Positions 34,256-43,218 of a stretch of DNA of 64,000 bases are shown here, in pieces. The notes below the pieces were generated by a model. The model had not been told where the DNA came from. It worked only from the letters and a program-made list of their open reading frames with translations, and did no database searches. Every line of letters starts with the position of its first letter. Position 1 is the first letter of the stretch. The position numbers and the translations under genes were made by a program. The DNA comes from Shinella curvata (GTDB lineage: Bacteria > Pseudomonadota > Alphaproteobacteria > Rhizobiales > Rhizobiaceae): assembly GCF_022899935.1 (NCBI RefSeq), contig NZ_JALJCJ010000001.1, positions 828,053-892,052 on the forward strand, read 5' to 3'.

Positions 34256-34480
34256 GGTCCCGCTCCTTCGTCCCAAAGCGCCAGCTTTACGCGAGACAAT
34301 TTGACAGACACTTAAAACGGCCGGAAGCGGGCCATGCCCTCCGGAATAGCGGCCAGCACCCTGCGTTCGGAATTTCCGATAGCGACATTCTGATTAATGA
34401 ATTTGCGAAAGCGGCAAAAGCGCGGCACCTTTTCACTCGGGAACAATACCGCTCAAAGCGGATCAAACCGGGAGACTGTC

Positions 34481-35641
34481 ATGAAGCGACTTCTGCATTC
34501 CTGCACCGCGCTTACCCTTTCGCTCGCCTTCACCACGGCCGCCATCGCACAGGAGCCCCTGAAGGAGCTCGGCGCTGGCGAAGGCGAAGTGTCCATCGTT
34601 GCCTGGGCCGGCTATATCGAGCGCGGCGAGACCGACAAGAACTACGACTGGGTCACCGAATTCGAGAAGAAGACGAGCTGCAAGGTCACCGTGAAGACCG
34701 CCGCCACCTCGGACGAAATGGTCGCCCTGATGAATGAAGGCGGCTTCGACCTCGTCACCGCCTCGGGCGACGCGTCGCTGCGCCTCGTTGCCGGCAAGCG
34801 CGTCCAGCCGATCAACACCGACCTCATCCCTAGCTGGAAGACCGTCGACGAGCGCCTGCAGAGCGCGCCATGGCACACGGTGAACGGCGTTCACTACGGC
34901 ACGCCCTATCTGTGGGGCCCCAATGTCTTGATGTACAACACCGAAGCCTTCAAGGGCGAAGCGCCGAAGAGCTGGAAGGTCGTCTTCGAAGAAATGACGC
35001 TGCCGGACGGCAAGTCCAACAAGGGCCGCGTGCAGGCCTATGACGGCCCGATCCACATCGCCGACGCCGCCCAGTACCTGATGGCGCACAAGCCGGAACT
35101 CGGCATCAAGAGCCCCTACGAACTCAACGAAGACCAGTACAAGGCCGCGCTCGACCTCCTGCGCGTCCAGCGTACCCTCGTCGGCCGCTACTGGCACGAC
35201 GCCATGATCCAGATCGATGACTTCAAGAACGAAGGCGTCGTCGCCTCGGGCTCGTGGCCGTTCCAGGTCAACCTGATGCAGGCCGAAAAGCAGCCGATCG
35301 CCTCGACCTTCCCGGAAGAAGGCGTGACCGGCTGGTCGGACACGACCATGCTGCATGCCGAAAGCCAGCATCCGAACTGCGCCTATATGTGGATGGAACA
35401 CTCGCTCTCCGCCAAGGTGCAGGGTGATGCTGCCGCCTGGTTCGGCGCCGTTCCCTCGGTTCCGGCCGCCTGCAAGGGCAATGCTCTTTTGACCGACGAA
35501 GGCTGCAAGGCCAACGGCTTCGACAACTTCGACAAGATCGCCTTCTGGCGCACGCCGGTTTCGAAGTGCGAAAGCCAGGGCGAATGCGTGCCTTACCACC
35601 GCTGGGTCTCCGACTATATCGGCGTGATCGGCGGCCGCTAA
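34481..35641 (+). CDS. Polyamine-type ABC importer substrate-binding protein (YdcS-like)
   Basis: The 386-residue periplasmic protein has a Sec signal peptide (LTLSLAFTTAAIAQE). VSIVAWAGYIERG and DLVTASGDASLRLVAGKRV are typical of the polyamine/YdcS binding class. It has five cysteines near the C-terminus, possibly forming disulfides. ATG at 34481 follows GGGAGA. It begins a ydcSTUV-patD-like operon. The E. coli counterpart is tied to putrescine metabolism. The alternative substrate here is a trimethylammonium compound. Confidence 0.87.
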   Translation: MKRLLHSCTALTLSLAFTTAAIAQEPLKELGAGEGEVSIVAWAGYIERGETDKNYDWVTEFEKKTSCKVTVKTAATSDEMVALMNEGGFDLVTASGDASLRLVAGKRVQPINTDLIPSWKTVDERLQSAPWHTVNGVHYGTPYLWGPNVLMYNTEAFKGEAPKSWKVVFEEMTLPDGKSNKGRVQAYDGPIHIADAAQYLMAHKPELGIKSPYELNEDQYKAALDLLRVQRTLVGRYWHDAMIQIDDFKNEGVVASGSWPFQVNLMQAEKQPIASTFPEEGVTGWSDTTMLHAESQHPNCAYMWMEHSLSAKVQGDAAAWFGAVPSVPAACKGNALLTDEGCKANGFDNFDKIAFWRTPVSKCESQGECVPYHRWVSDYIGVIGGR

Positions 35642-35656
35642 ACCCCCTCACCATAG

Positions 35657-35682
35657 CCCTCTCCCCGTAAACGGGGAGAGGG
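35657..35682. repeat. Perfect palindrome after binding-protein gene
   Basis: CCCTCTCCCCGT-AA-ACGGGGAGAGGG is a perfect 12-base inverted repeat. It lies 16 bases after the binding-protein stop in the 171-base gap before the ATPase gene. It may stabilise the upstream message, and the sequence type recurs in many rhizobial intergenic regions. Confidence 0.6.
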
Positions 35683-35812
35683 ACCATGCCCCACGACAGA
35701 TTTCGCTCCGGCGGCAACGGACCGCTGGCGGAAAGCGCATGACCGCGTCTTCCTTTCCGAAAAGAAGCCGGCGAGCGGATGCGGGGCAAATCGCACAACA
35801 CCGGGAGCCCCC

Positions 35813-36808
35813 ATGACCGCCGTCCTGTTCCAGCAAGTATCCCGCCACTTCGGCGCCGTGCGCGCCGTCGACAGCGTGGATCTCGCCATCGCCGAGGGCG
35901 AGTTCTTCGCGATGCTCGGTCCATCCGGCTCCGGCAAGACGACCTGCCTTCGCCTGATGGCGGGTTTCGAACAACCCACCGGCGGCCATATCGAGATATT
36001 CGGCGAGACGGCGGAAGGCGTGCCGCCCTACAGACGCAACGTCAACACGGTGTTTCAGGACTACGCCCTCTTCCCGCATCTCTCGATCCTCGAGAATGTC
36101 GCCTATGGCCTGATGGTCAAGGGCGTGGGCAAGGCGGAGCGGCTGAAGGCAGCGGAAGAAGCGCTCGCTATGGTGAAGTTGCCTGGCTACGGTGCGCGCC
36201 GCCCCGGCCAGCTTTCCGGCGGCCAACGCCAGCGCGTGGCGCTCGCCCGCGCCCTCGTCAACCGCCCCCGCGTGCTCCTCCTCGACGAACCGCTCGGTGC
36301 ATTGGACCTGAAGCTGCGCGAGCAGATGCAGGAAGAGCTGAAATCGCTGCAGAAGTCGCTCGGCATCACCTTCGTCTTCGTCACGCATGATCAGGGCGAG
36401 GCGCTGTCGATGGCGGACCGCATCGCCGTGTTCAGCGACGGCAAGATCCAGCAGCTCGGCACGCCGGAAGAGGTCTACAAGCGGCCGCAGACGCGCTTCG
36501 TCGCGGATTTCGTCGGCTCCTCCAACGTGCTTCCGCCGGACTTCGTGGAGCAACTTGGCTTCGGCAAACACTATGCCAGCCTACGCCCCGAGGCGATCGG
36601 GCTTGGTGACGGCCCCGGCCGCAAGCCGTTCTCCGGCCGCGTGACGGCCGCAAGCTTCCTCGGCGCTGCCAACCGCGTGACGGTCGAGACGAACGGCGCG
36701 CGTATCGCCGCCATGCTGCCGGCTTCCGTCGCCGTTCCCGCGCAGGGCGACATGGTCACCCTCTCTTTCCTGCCGCAGGACCTGCACACGATGGACGGCG
36801 CCCAATGA
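35813..36808 (+). CDS. Polyamine-type ABC importer ATP-binding protein (YdcT-like)
   Basis: The 331-residue ATPase has Walker A GPSGSGKTT, signature LSGGQRQRV, Walker B LLLDEPLGALD and the switch histidine in VFVTHDQGEAL. The C-terminal 80 residues form a short TOBE-like domain. It starts 171 bases after the binding protein and its stop overlaps the first permease by four bases. Confidence 0.9.
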   Translation: MTAVLFQQVSRHFGAVRAVDSVDLAIAEGEFFAMLGPSGSGKTTCLRLMAGFEQPTGGHIEIFGETAEGVPPYRRNVNTVFQDYALFPHLSILENVAYGLMVKGVGKAERLKAAEEALAMVKLPGYGARRPGQLSGGQRQRVALARALVNRPRVLLLDEPLGALDLKLREQMQEELKSLQKSLGITFVFVTHDQGEALSMADRIAVFSDGKIQQLGTPEEVYKRPQTRFVADFVGSSNVLPPDFVEQLGFGKHYASLRPEAIGLGDGPGRKPFSGRVTAASFLGAANRVTVETNGARIAAMLPASVAVPAQGDMVTLSFLPQDLHTMDGAQ

Positions 36809-37755
36809 GCATCGTCACCGACACATCCATCCTCGCCGGCAGAACCGGACCGTCCGGGCGACTATCCGATTTCTTCTGGCGCAACCCGAGGATCCTGCTG
36901 CTCCTGATGCTGACGCCGCCGCTGCTCTGGCTCGGCGTCATCTATCTCGGTTCGCTCTTCGCCCTGCTGTTGCAGAGTTTCTTCTCGATCGACGACTTTT
37001 CCGGGCTGATCAACTACGAATTCACGCTCGCCACATACAAGCAGCTGTTGATCCCATCGAACTTCGACATCATCCTCAGAACGGTCCTCATGGCCGCGCT
37101 GGTAACGCTCGCCTCCGCCGTCATCGCCTTCCCCATCGCCTATTACGCAGCGCGTTATGCCAAAGGAAAATGGAAGGTCATCTTCTATCTCGGCGTCATG
37201 CTGCCGCTGTGGTCGAGCTACCTCGTCAAGATCTATGCCTGGAAGCTGATCCTCGCCAAGGAAGGCATCCTCACCTGGTTCCTGGCGAAGCTGAACCTTC
37301 TGTGGCTGCTGGAGGCCTGGCTGTCGCTCCCCGTCGTCGGCGGTTCCTCGCTGTCGATCAGCTACACCGGCACGTTCATCGTCTTCATCTATGTCTGGAT
37401 GCCCTTCATGATCCTGCCGATCCAGGCCTCGCTGGAGCGCGTGCCCGGCAATCTGATCGAGGCCTCGGCAGACCTCGGCGGCAACCCGGCGCAGACCTTC
37501 CGCTTCGTGCTGTTCCCGCTGGCGCTTCCCGGCATCATCGCCGGCTCGATCTTCACCTTCTCGCTGACTTTGGGTGACTACATCATTCCGCAGATCATCG
37601 GCTCGTCCAGGCTGTTCATCGGCCAGGCCGTCTATGCCCAGCAGGGCACGGCCGGCAACATCCCGCTTGCCGCCGCTTTCACCGTCGTGCCGATCGTCAT
37701 CATGGGCCTCTATCTCTGGATGGCCAAGCGACAGGGGGCCTTCGATGCGCTCTGA
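36805..37755 (+). CDS. ABC importer permease (YdcU-like)
   Basis: The 316-residue permease has a hydrophobic helix after the first 30 residues (LLLLMLTPPLLWLGVIYLGSLFALLL) and an EAA loop LIEASADLGGNPAQTFRFVLFPLALPG. The stop TGA at 37753-37755 lies inside ATGCGCTCTGA, the same 11 bases that also begin the next gene. In the intact ancestor these 11 bases would have overlapped the start of the second permease, which now lies 604 bases further on. Confidence 0.9.
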   Translation: MSIVTDTSILAGRTGPSGRLSDFFWRNPRILLLLMLTPPLLWLGVIYLGSLFALLLQSFFSIDDFSGLINYEFTLATYKQLLIPSNFDIILRTVLMAALVTLASAVIAFPIAYYAARYAKGKWKVIFYLGVMLPLWSSYLVKIYAWKLILAKEGILTWFLAKLNLLWLLEAWLSLPVVGGSSLSISYTGTFIVFIYVWMPFMILPIQASLERVPGNLIEASADLGGNPAQTFRFVLFPLALPGIIAGSIFTFSLTLGDYIIPQIIGSSRLFIGQAVYAQQGTAGNIPLAAAFTVVPIVIMGLYLWMAKRQGAFDAL

Positions 37756-37757
37756 TA
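37745..37757 (+). repeat. 13-base direct repeat, left copy flanking inserted gene
   Basis: ATGCGCTCTGATA occurs here and again at 38349-38361. The left copy contains the end of the YdcU-like permease gene and the start codon of the inserted gene. Confidence 0.85.
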
Positions 37758-38359
37758 TTCGCGCTGCACTTCTTGATGAATTTCCCGAGCTTGCAGCGAA
37801 GAACGTTATCCTGCCGAAGGAGGTCTATGCCCACTTCGGGTTGGCTTTTTTCAAGTTCGCCTTGATCGAGCATTCGCTCATTAACATCATAGTCTTCTCA
37901 ACTGTCGGGCAAAAATTTGCGGCAGGTGAAGTAAGAAAAAAATCTGAATGGGAACAAGCCTTTGATGCAGCAGAGGCAAAAGCAGTTGCATGCACTTTTG
38001 GCAATCTCGTTCGATACGCCATCGAGATTCAGGAATTCTCTTCACTAGCGGACAAGCTCAAAGAAGCAAAAACTCTCCGCGATTACTTTGCTCACCATTT
38101 CATGAGGGAGGAAGCCGGATTTTTCTCGAGTGAGGATGGTTGCTGGCTACTTCTGGAGAAGATCCGCGAAGTGAGAAGAAAGGCAATGTCCCTTGAAGAG
38201 GATCTAAAACCGAGGTTCGAGCAAATGTGCCTTCGTTTCGAAATCCCGCTTCCAACTGAGGGTGATATTTCGAAGGTGATTGAGCGATATCTAAAGGAGC
38301 AAGAAGACGCACTTTCAGACGACAATCCAAACGTGGGGTGGGAGAAAAATGCGCTCTGA
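37745..38359 (+). CDS. Inserted hypothetical gene, possible HEPN-like protein
   Basis: This 204-residue protein has no obvious role in transport. Base composition is markedly different: counting bases 37921-37980 gives 26 G+C of 60, against well over 60 percent in its neighbours, with AT-rich codons throughout. It begins on the left copy and ends in the right copy of a 13-base direct repeat, overlapping each flanking permease gene by 11 bases. Residues around [14 protein letters not shown] contain R-x4-H, the active-site pattern of HEPN ribonuclease-like domains, in a largely helical protein. Translation probably uses the AGGGGG that once served the second permease. Confidence 0.8.
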   Translation: MRSDIRAALLDEFPELAAKNVILPKEVYAHFGLAFFKFALIEHSLINIIVFSTVGQKFAAGEVRKKSEWEQAFDAAEAKAVACTFGNLVRYAIEIQEFSSLADKLKEAKTLRDYFAHHFMREEAGFFSSEDGCWLLLEKIREVRRKAMSLEEDLKPRFEQMCLRFEIPLPTEGDISKVIERYLKEQEDALSDDNPNVGWEKNAL

Positions 38360-38361
38360 TA
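38349..38361 (+). repeat. 13-base direct repeat, right copy flanking inserted gene
   Basis: This is the second copy of ATGCGCTCTGATA. It holds the start codon of the YdcV-like permease and the stop codon (TGA at 38357-38359) of the inserted gene. Removing one copy plus the 591 bases between would restore an 11-base overlap of the two permease genes. Confidence 0.85.
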
Positions 38362-39164
38362 GAAACGCCTCCGCACCGCTCGGTCTGAAGGTCGCCGCCG
38401 GTCTCGGCCTCGCCTTCCTGCACCTGCCGATCCTGCTCATCTTCCTCTATGCCTTCACCACGGAGGAGAAGAGCTACCAGTTCCCGCCGCCGGGCTACAC
38501 GCTGCAATGGTTCGCCGTTGCCTGGAACCGGCCGGATGTCTGGGAAGCGATGGGCCTTTCGGTTCGCGTCGCCTCGATCTCGACGGCCGTCGCACTGGTG
38601 CTGGGCACGCTCTGCGCCGCCGCCGTCAGCCGCACGAAATTCTTCGGCCGGGAGACGGTCTCGCTTCTGGTCATCCTGCCCATCGCGCTTCCCGGCATCA
38701 TCACCGGCATCGCGCTGCGCTCGGCCTTTTCCTTTGCAGAAATCCCCTTCTCCTTCTGGACTATCGTGCTCGGTCACGCGACCTTCTGCGTCGTGGTCGT
38801 CTATAACAATGCGGTCGCCCGCTTCCGCCGGATCTCGGGTTCGCTGATCGAGGCGTCGATGGACCTCGGCGCCGACAGTTTCCAGACCTTCCGCTACATC
38901 ATCCTGCCGAATATCGGCACGGCTCTGCTGGCCGGCGGCATGCTCGCCTTCGCGCTGTCCTTCGACGAGGTGATCGTCACCACCTTCACCGCCGGCCAGC
39001 AATCGACCCTGCCGATCTGGATGCTGGAAGAGCTCGTGCGCCCGCGCCAGCGGCCGGTGACGAATGTCGTCGCCATGATCGTCGTGCTCGTCACCTTCCT
39101 GCCGATCCTCGGCGCCTACTACCTCACCCGCGACGGCGACCAGGTCGCCGGCGGGGGCAAATGA
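38349..39164 (+). CDS. ABC importer permease (YdcV-like)
   Basis: The 271-residue permease starts with a membrane anchor ([18 protein letters not shown]) and has an EAA loop [26 protein letters not shown], then [14 protein letters not shown]. Codon usage returns to the high-GC norm at its second codon. It is separated from its partner permease by the inserted gene but keeps an intact start; GTGGGAG inside the insert now provides its ribosome-binding site. Confidence 0.9.
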   Translation: MRSDRNASAPLGLKVAAGLGLAFLHLPILLIFLYAFTTEEKSYQFPPPGYTLQWFAVAWNRPDVWEAMGLSVRVASISTAVALVLGTLCAAAVSRTKFFGRETVSLLVILPIALPGIITGIALRSAFSFAEIPFSFWTIVLGHATFCVVVVYNNAVARFRRISGSLIEASMDLGADSFQTFRYIILPNIGTALLAGGMLAFALSFDEVIVTTFTAGQQSTLPIWMLEELVRPRQRPVTNVVAMIVVLVTFLPILGAYYLTRDGDQVAGGGK

Positions 39165-39186
39165 ACCAACGATAGGGAGAACGTCC

Positions 39187-40614
39187 ATGGACACCCAGAT
39201 GCTGATCGGCGCGCGTTTCGAAGCCGGCACCGAGGCGGAAGAGCACATCCTCAACCCGAAGACCGGCGGCAAGATCGTCGATCTGCCCGAGGCGTCCTAC
39301 AGCCAGATCGACGCCGCCGTCGACGCCGCCGAAAAGGCCTTCGTCTCCTGGGCGACGACCACGCCCGCCGAACGCTCCGGCTACCTGCTGCGCATCGCCG
39401 ATGCCATCGAGAAGGACGCCGACGCCTTCGCAGCACTCGAATCGCTCAACTGCGGCAAGCCGATCAATTCCGCCCGCAATGACGAGCTGCCGGCCATCGT
39501 CGACTGCTGGCGCTTTTTCGCCGGCGCCATCCGCTCGCTCAATGCCCCCGTTGCCGCCGAATACCTGCCCGGCTTCACCTCCATGGTGCGCCGCGACCCG
39601 ATCGGTATCGTCGGCTCGATCGCGCCCTGGAACTATCCGCTGATGATGATGGCCTGGAAGCTGGCGCCCGCCATTGCCGGCGGCAACACCGTCGTCTTCA
39701 AGCCCTCCGAACAGACGCCGCTGACGGCGCTGAAGATGGCGAAGCTGCTCGCCGACATTCTTCCCGAAGGCGTGGTCAACATCGTGCTCGGCCGCGGCGA
39801 GACGGTCGGCAACGCGCTGATCAACCATCCGAAGATCAACATGGTCTCGATCACCGGCGACGTCGCAACCGGCAAGAAGGTGCTCGCCGCCGCGGCGAAA
39901 ACCGTCAAGCGCACGCATCTGGAACTCGGCGGCAAGGCCCCGGTCGTCGTCTTCGACGATGCCGATCTCGAAGCCGTCGTCGCCGGCATTCGCGCCTTCG
40001 GCTATTACAATGCCGGCCAGGACTGCACCGCCGCCTGCCGCATCTACGCGCAGGACGGCATCTACGAAAAGCTCGTCGCCGACCTCTCCGCCGCCGTCTC
40101 CACCATCAAGTACAACGATCCCGACGACACGCTGAACGAGATCGGCCCGCTGATCTCCAAGCGCCAGCGCGACCGTGTCGCGAGCTTCGTCGAGCGCGCA
40201 GCGGAAGTGAAGCACATCGAGATCACCGCCGGTGGCCGCACCGGCAGCGACGAGGGTTACTTCTTCCAGCCGACTGTCGTGGCGGGTGCGACGCAGGACG
40301 ACGAGATCGTGCGCCGCGAAGTGTTCGGTCCCGTCGTTTCCGTCACACGCTTCTCAGAGGCCGAGCAGGCAATCTCCTGGGCCAATGACAGCGACTACGG
40401 CCTCGCCTCCTCCGTCTGGACGAAGGATATCGGCAAGGCGATGAAGGCCGCGTCACGCCTGCAATACGGCTGCACCTGGATCAACACGCATTTCATGCTC
40501 ACCACCGAAATGCCGCATGGCGGTGTCAAACAGTCGGGCTATGGAAAGGACATGTCGATCTATGCGCTCGAGGACTACACCGCCGTGCGCCACGTCATGA
40601 TCAATCACGGCTGA
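39187..40614 (+). CDS. patD: Gamma-aminobutyraldehyde dehydrogenase (PatD/YdcW-like)
   Basis: The 475-residue NAD-dependent aldehyde dehydrogenase closely resembles E. coli PatD, including stretches such as [56 protein letters not shown] with the catalytic cysteine, and [12 protein letters not shown]. The catalytic glutamate is in HLELGGKAP. It would oxidise 4-aminobutanal to GABA in putrescine breakdown. The ydcSTUV-patD order is as in E. coli. Related enzymes also accept 4-trimethylaminobutanal, giving gamma-butyrobetaine, which would link to the carnitine cluster. A terminator follows at 40645. Confidence 0.88.
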   Translation: MDTQMLIGARFEAGTEAEEHILNPKTGGKIVDLPEASYSQIDAAVDAAEKAFVSWATTTPAERSGYLLRIADAIEKDADAFAALESLNCGKPINSARNDELPAIVDCWRFFAGAIRSLNAPVAAEYLPGFTSMVRRDPIGIVGSIAPWNYPLMMMAWKLAPAIAGGNTVVFKPSEQTPLTALKMAKLLADILPEGVVNIVLGRGETVGNALINHPKINMVSITGDVATGKKVLAAAAKTVKRTHLELGGKAPVVVFDDADLEAVVAGIRAFGYYNAGQDCTAACRIYAQDGIYEKLVADLSAAVSTIKYNDPDDTLNEIGPLISKRQRDRVASFVERAAEVKHIEITAGGRTGSDEGYFFQPTVVAGATQDDEIVRREVFGPVVSVTRFSEAEQAISWANDSDYGLASSVWTKDIGKAMKAASRLQYGCTWINTHFMLTTEMPHGGVKQSGYGKDMSIYALEDYTAVRHVMINHG

Positions 40615-40644
40615 TCCTCCCCGCCGCCCAAGCGCGCGGCCACC

Positions 40645-40678
40645 TTCCGGGACGTCCTCCGCGTCCCGGAACTTTTTT
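40645..40678 (+). terminator. Rho-independent terminator
   Basis: A perfect 10-base stem TTCCGGGACG / CGTCCCGGAA is followed by C and six T residues. It ends the importer-patD operon. Confidence 0.85.
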
Positions 40679-40721
40679 GCCCGTCACGCGTCTTGTCTGC
40701 GACTACATCGGAGGCATCGCC

Positions 40722-40895
40722 ATGCTGAAATGGGCACTGATTTTTCTCGTTATTTCGCTGATCACCGGCTTCCTCGGCTTCTCCGGCGTTTCCGCCGCCA
40801 CGGCCACCATCGCCAAGGTGCTTTTCGCGATCGCACTCATCATCTTCCTGATTTTCCTTGTGCTTGCATTGACCGCAGGCAGCCTCGTCTTCTGA
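40722..40895 (+). CDS. DUF1328 (YtjA family) small membrane protein
   Basis: The 57-residue protein has two hydrophobic helices: [20 protein letters not shown] and [19 protein letters not shown]. This is the standard DUF1328 pattern and length. Start 40722 has GGAGG nine bases upstream. Such proteins are widespread, often stress-induced, with no known function. It stands alone and is followed by a hairpin. Confidence 0.88.
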   Translation: MLKWALIFLVISLITGFLGFSGVSAATATIAKVLFAIALIIFLIFLVLALTAGSLVF

Positions 40896-40910
40896 GTGCA
40901 ATCCATCCCC

Positions 40911-40940
40911 AGCCACTGTTGCACTCACGCAACAGTGGCT
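40911..40940 (+). terminator. Hairpin after DUF1328 gene
   Basis: The arms AGCCACTGTTGC and GCAACAGTGGCT (perfect, 12 bases) enclose a six-base loop. Only AAATC follows, so it is a terminator without a T-run. It separates the DUF1328 gene from the iron-regulated cluster. Confidence 0.65.
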
Positions 40941-40946
40941 AAATCA

Positions 40947-40961
40947 TGACCATTTTAGTCA
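40947..40961. promoter_or_regulatory. Iron-responsive operator (RirA-type IRO box)
   Basis: TGA-CCATTTTAG-TCA matches the TGA-N9-TCA pattern bound by RirA in rhizobia under iron-replete conditions. It lies about 75 bases upstream of the siderophore receptor start, in an AT-rich stretch that probably holds the promoter. The pattern is short, but its position before a TonB receptor makes chance unlikely. Confidence 0.65.
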
Positions 40962-41036
40962 TATAATTTGTTGCGGCGCACGGAATCCTGATAAAAACGG
41001 TCATCTTATAGATCGTCCCATCAGAAAGTGACCCGC

Positions 41037-43214
41037 ATGCAAAACCGCACCCGCACGCTGCTTCGGCTGGCGCTCGCCGGAACCTCCCTCCTGACGCTGG
41101 CCACCATGGCCTCTGCACAGGATCAGGCGGCGACTGCCGACAACGGCGCGACCGTTCTCGAAGAGGTCGTGGTCAACGGCGGCAGCGGCGGCGTCATCAC
41201 TGCCGATGGCTATGTCGGCAAGAGCAGCGCGACGGGCGCGAAGACGGACACGCCTTTCGTCCAGACGCCCCAGTCGATCTCCTCGGTCACCAAGGACCAG
41301 CTCGAAGACCGCAACCCGCAGACACTGCTCGAGACGATCGCCTATACGCCCGGTACCCGCGTCGGGGGCTACGGTTTCGACCCACGCTTTGACAGCTTCA
41401 CGCTGCGCGGCTTTGACGTGACCTATTCCAGCGTGTTCCGCGACAACCTGCGCCAGCCCGGCTTCGGCTCTTCGCTTTTCAAGACCGAGCCATACGGCCT
41501 CGAAGGCGTATCGATCCTGCGCGGCCCCTCCTCGGCCCTTTACGGCCCCGCCGGTGCCGGCGGTCTGTACAACCTCATCAGCAAGCGCCCGACGGAAGAG
41601 GCGATGCGCGAGGTGGAGGTGCAATACGGAAGTCATGACCGCTATCAGGGCCAGTTCGATCTCTCCGGCCCGATCAACGAGGAAGACCCGATCTACTATC
41701 GCCTGACCGGTTTGCTCCGCGACTCCGACACGGAACAGGTCGGGGTTCCCGACAACCGGGCCTACATTGCGCCGGCCATTACCTGGAAGCCGGACGAGGA
41801 CACGAAGTTGACCATCCTCGGCGAATATTCCCGAACCGAGACCGGCGGCACGGCCGCCTATTTCTTCGATGGCGTCGCCAATAAGGTCACCGACATCTTC
41901 GCGGGCAATCCAGCGTTCAACGACGCCGTCCAGAACCAGGGCCGCATCGGCTACGAGTTCGAACATCGCTTGAACGACGTCTTCGTGTTCCGTCAGAATG
42001 CCCGCGCCTCCTGGCTGAACATCGACGCCGACTGGGCCTTCGCTTCCGAGCGGAACGCGACGGATCCCACCCTGCTGGAAGGCACCGCCGGCACCTATGA
42101 AGAATGGCTGGATACCTATACGATAGACAACCAGCTTGAAGCGAAATTCGAGACCGGAGCTTTCGAACACACATTGCTCACCGGCATCGACATCACCAAG
42201 GTCTATTGGAAATCGCTCAACGGTTATGGCTCCACGCCGCCGATCGATACCAACAATCCCACGGTAGGCCGCCCGGTCGGCCCGATCGCCTTCCAGACCA
42301 AGACCGTGCAGGATCAGCTCGTGACCGGTCTCTATATGCAGGATCAGATCCGCTACGATGCGCTGACCGTGACCCTCGGCGGTCGCTACGATTGGGTATC
42401 GACGGATACCGATGACACCGACCTCGCATCCGGCGCCGTTGGCACGACCAAGCAGGATGACCGCGCGTTCACCGGGCGCATCGGCGTGAGCTATGAAACC
42501 CCGTGGGGGATCACCCCCTACGCCAGCTACTCGACCGCCTTCTTCCCGAATGGCGGCGTGGACATCGAAACGCGCGACCCGTTCAAGCCGACGGAGAGCA
42601 AACAGCAGGAAGTTGGTGTGAAGTACCTCCTGCCCGACAGCAACACGCTTCTGACCGCCGCTCTTTTCAACATCGATCAGAAGAACAGCCTGTATTACGA
42701 AGTCGTTGAACTCGACGACGGCACCGTCACCAATGCGCAGGTACAGCGCGGCGAAATCCGCTCGCGCGGCTTCGAGTTCGAAGCCAACACCTCGCTGGAC
42801 AACGGCCTGTCGCTTATCGCTTCCTACACCTACACAAAAACGGAAATCCTGGATGGGCCGACCGGTACGGTCGGAAACGAGGTTTCTTCCGTACCCAACC
42901 ACATGGCCTCGCTCTGGGCGCACTACGACCTGCCGGAGGATGGCCCCCTGGCCGGCCTCGGCATCGGCGCGGGCGTGCGTTTCCTCGGCTCCAGCTACGG
43001 CAGCGACTACAACACGACGAAGAACAGCGCACGGGCACTCGTCGACGCCTCGATCGATTTCGATTTCTCGGCAATCGACAAGGACTACGAAGGCCTCAAG
43101 CTGCAAGTCAATGCGACGAACCTGTTCAACCGGCAGGACTCCGTTTGCTCGGCCGGCTATTGCTATCGCGACCAGGGCCGCACGGTGATCGGCAGCCTGA
43201 AATATTCGTGGTGA
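41037..43214 (+). CDS. TonB-dependent siderophore receptor
   Basis: The 725-residue outer-membrane receptor has a signal peptide (LLRLALAGTSLLTLATMASAQD), a likely TonB box (LEEVVVN), a plug domain with TPQSISSVTKDQL, GFDVTYSSVFRDNLR and ILRGPSSALYGPAGAGG, then a beta barrel ending in the terminal aromatic residue (LKYSW). It resembles the ferrichrome/ferric-hydroxamate group. ATG at 41037 is preferred over GTG at 41028. FhuF and a binding protein follow, and an IRO box lies upstream. The exact siderophore is unknown. Confidence 0.92.
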   Translation: MQNRTRTLLRLALAGTSLLTLATMASAQDQAATADNGATVLEEVVVNGGSGGVITADGYVGKSSATGAKTDTPFVQTPQSISSVTKDQLEDRNPQTLLETIAYTPGTRVGGYGFDPRFDSFTLRGFDVTYSSVFRDNLRQPGFGSSLFKTEPYGLEGVSILRGPSSALYGPAGAGGLYNLISKRPTEEAMREVEVQYGSHDRYQGQFDLSGPINEEDPIYYRLTGLLRDSDTEQVGVPDNRAYIAPAITWKPDEDTKLTILGEYSRTETGGTAAYFFDGVANKVTDIFAGNPAFNDAVQNQGRIGYEFEHRLNDVFVFRQNARASWLNIDADWAFASERNATDPTLLEGTAGTYEEWLDTYTIDNQLEAKFETGAFEHTLLTGIDITKVYWKSLNGYGSTPPIDTNNPTVGRPVGPIAFQTKTVQDQLVTGLYMQDQIRYDALTVTLGGRYDWVSTDTDDTDLASGAVGTTKQDDRAFTGRIGVSYETPWGITPYASYSTAFFPNGGVDIETRDPFKPTESKQQEVGVKYLLPDSNTLLTAALFNIDQKNSLYYEVVELDDGTVTNAQVQRGEIRSRGFEFEANTSLDNGLSLIASYTYTKTEILDGPTGTVGNEVSSVPNHMASLWAHYDLPEDGPLAGLGIGAGVRFLGSSYGSDYNTTKNSARALVDASIDFDFSAIDKDYEGLKLQVNATNLFNRQDSVCSAGYCYRDQGRTVIGSLKYSW

Positions 43215-43218
43215 GCCC

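Noticed and set aside
37745-38361. A classical insertion sequence
   Set aside because: Direct repeats are present, but there are no terminal inverted repeats and no transposase. The insert is a single non-transposase gene.
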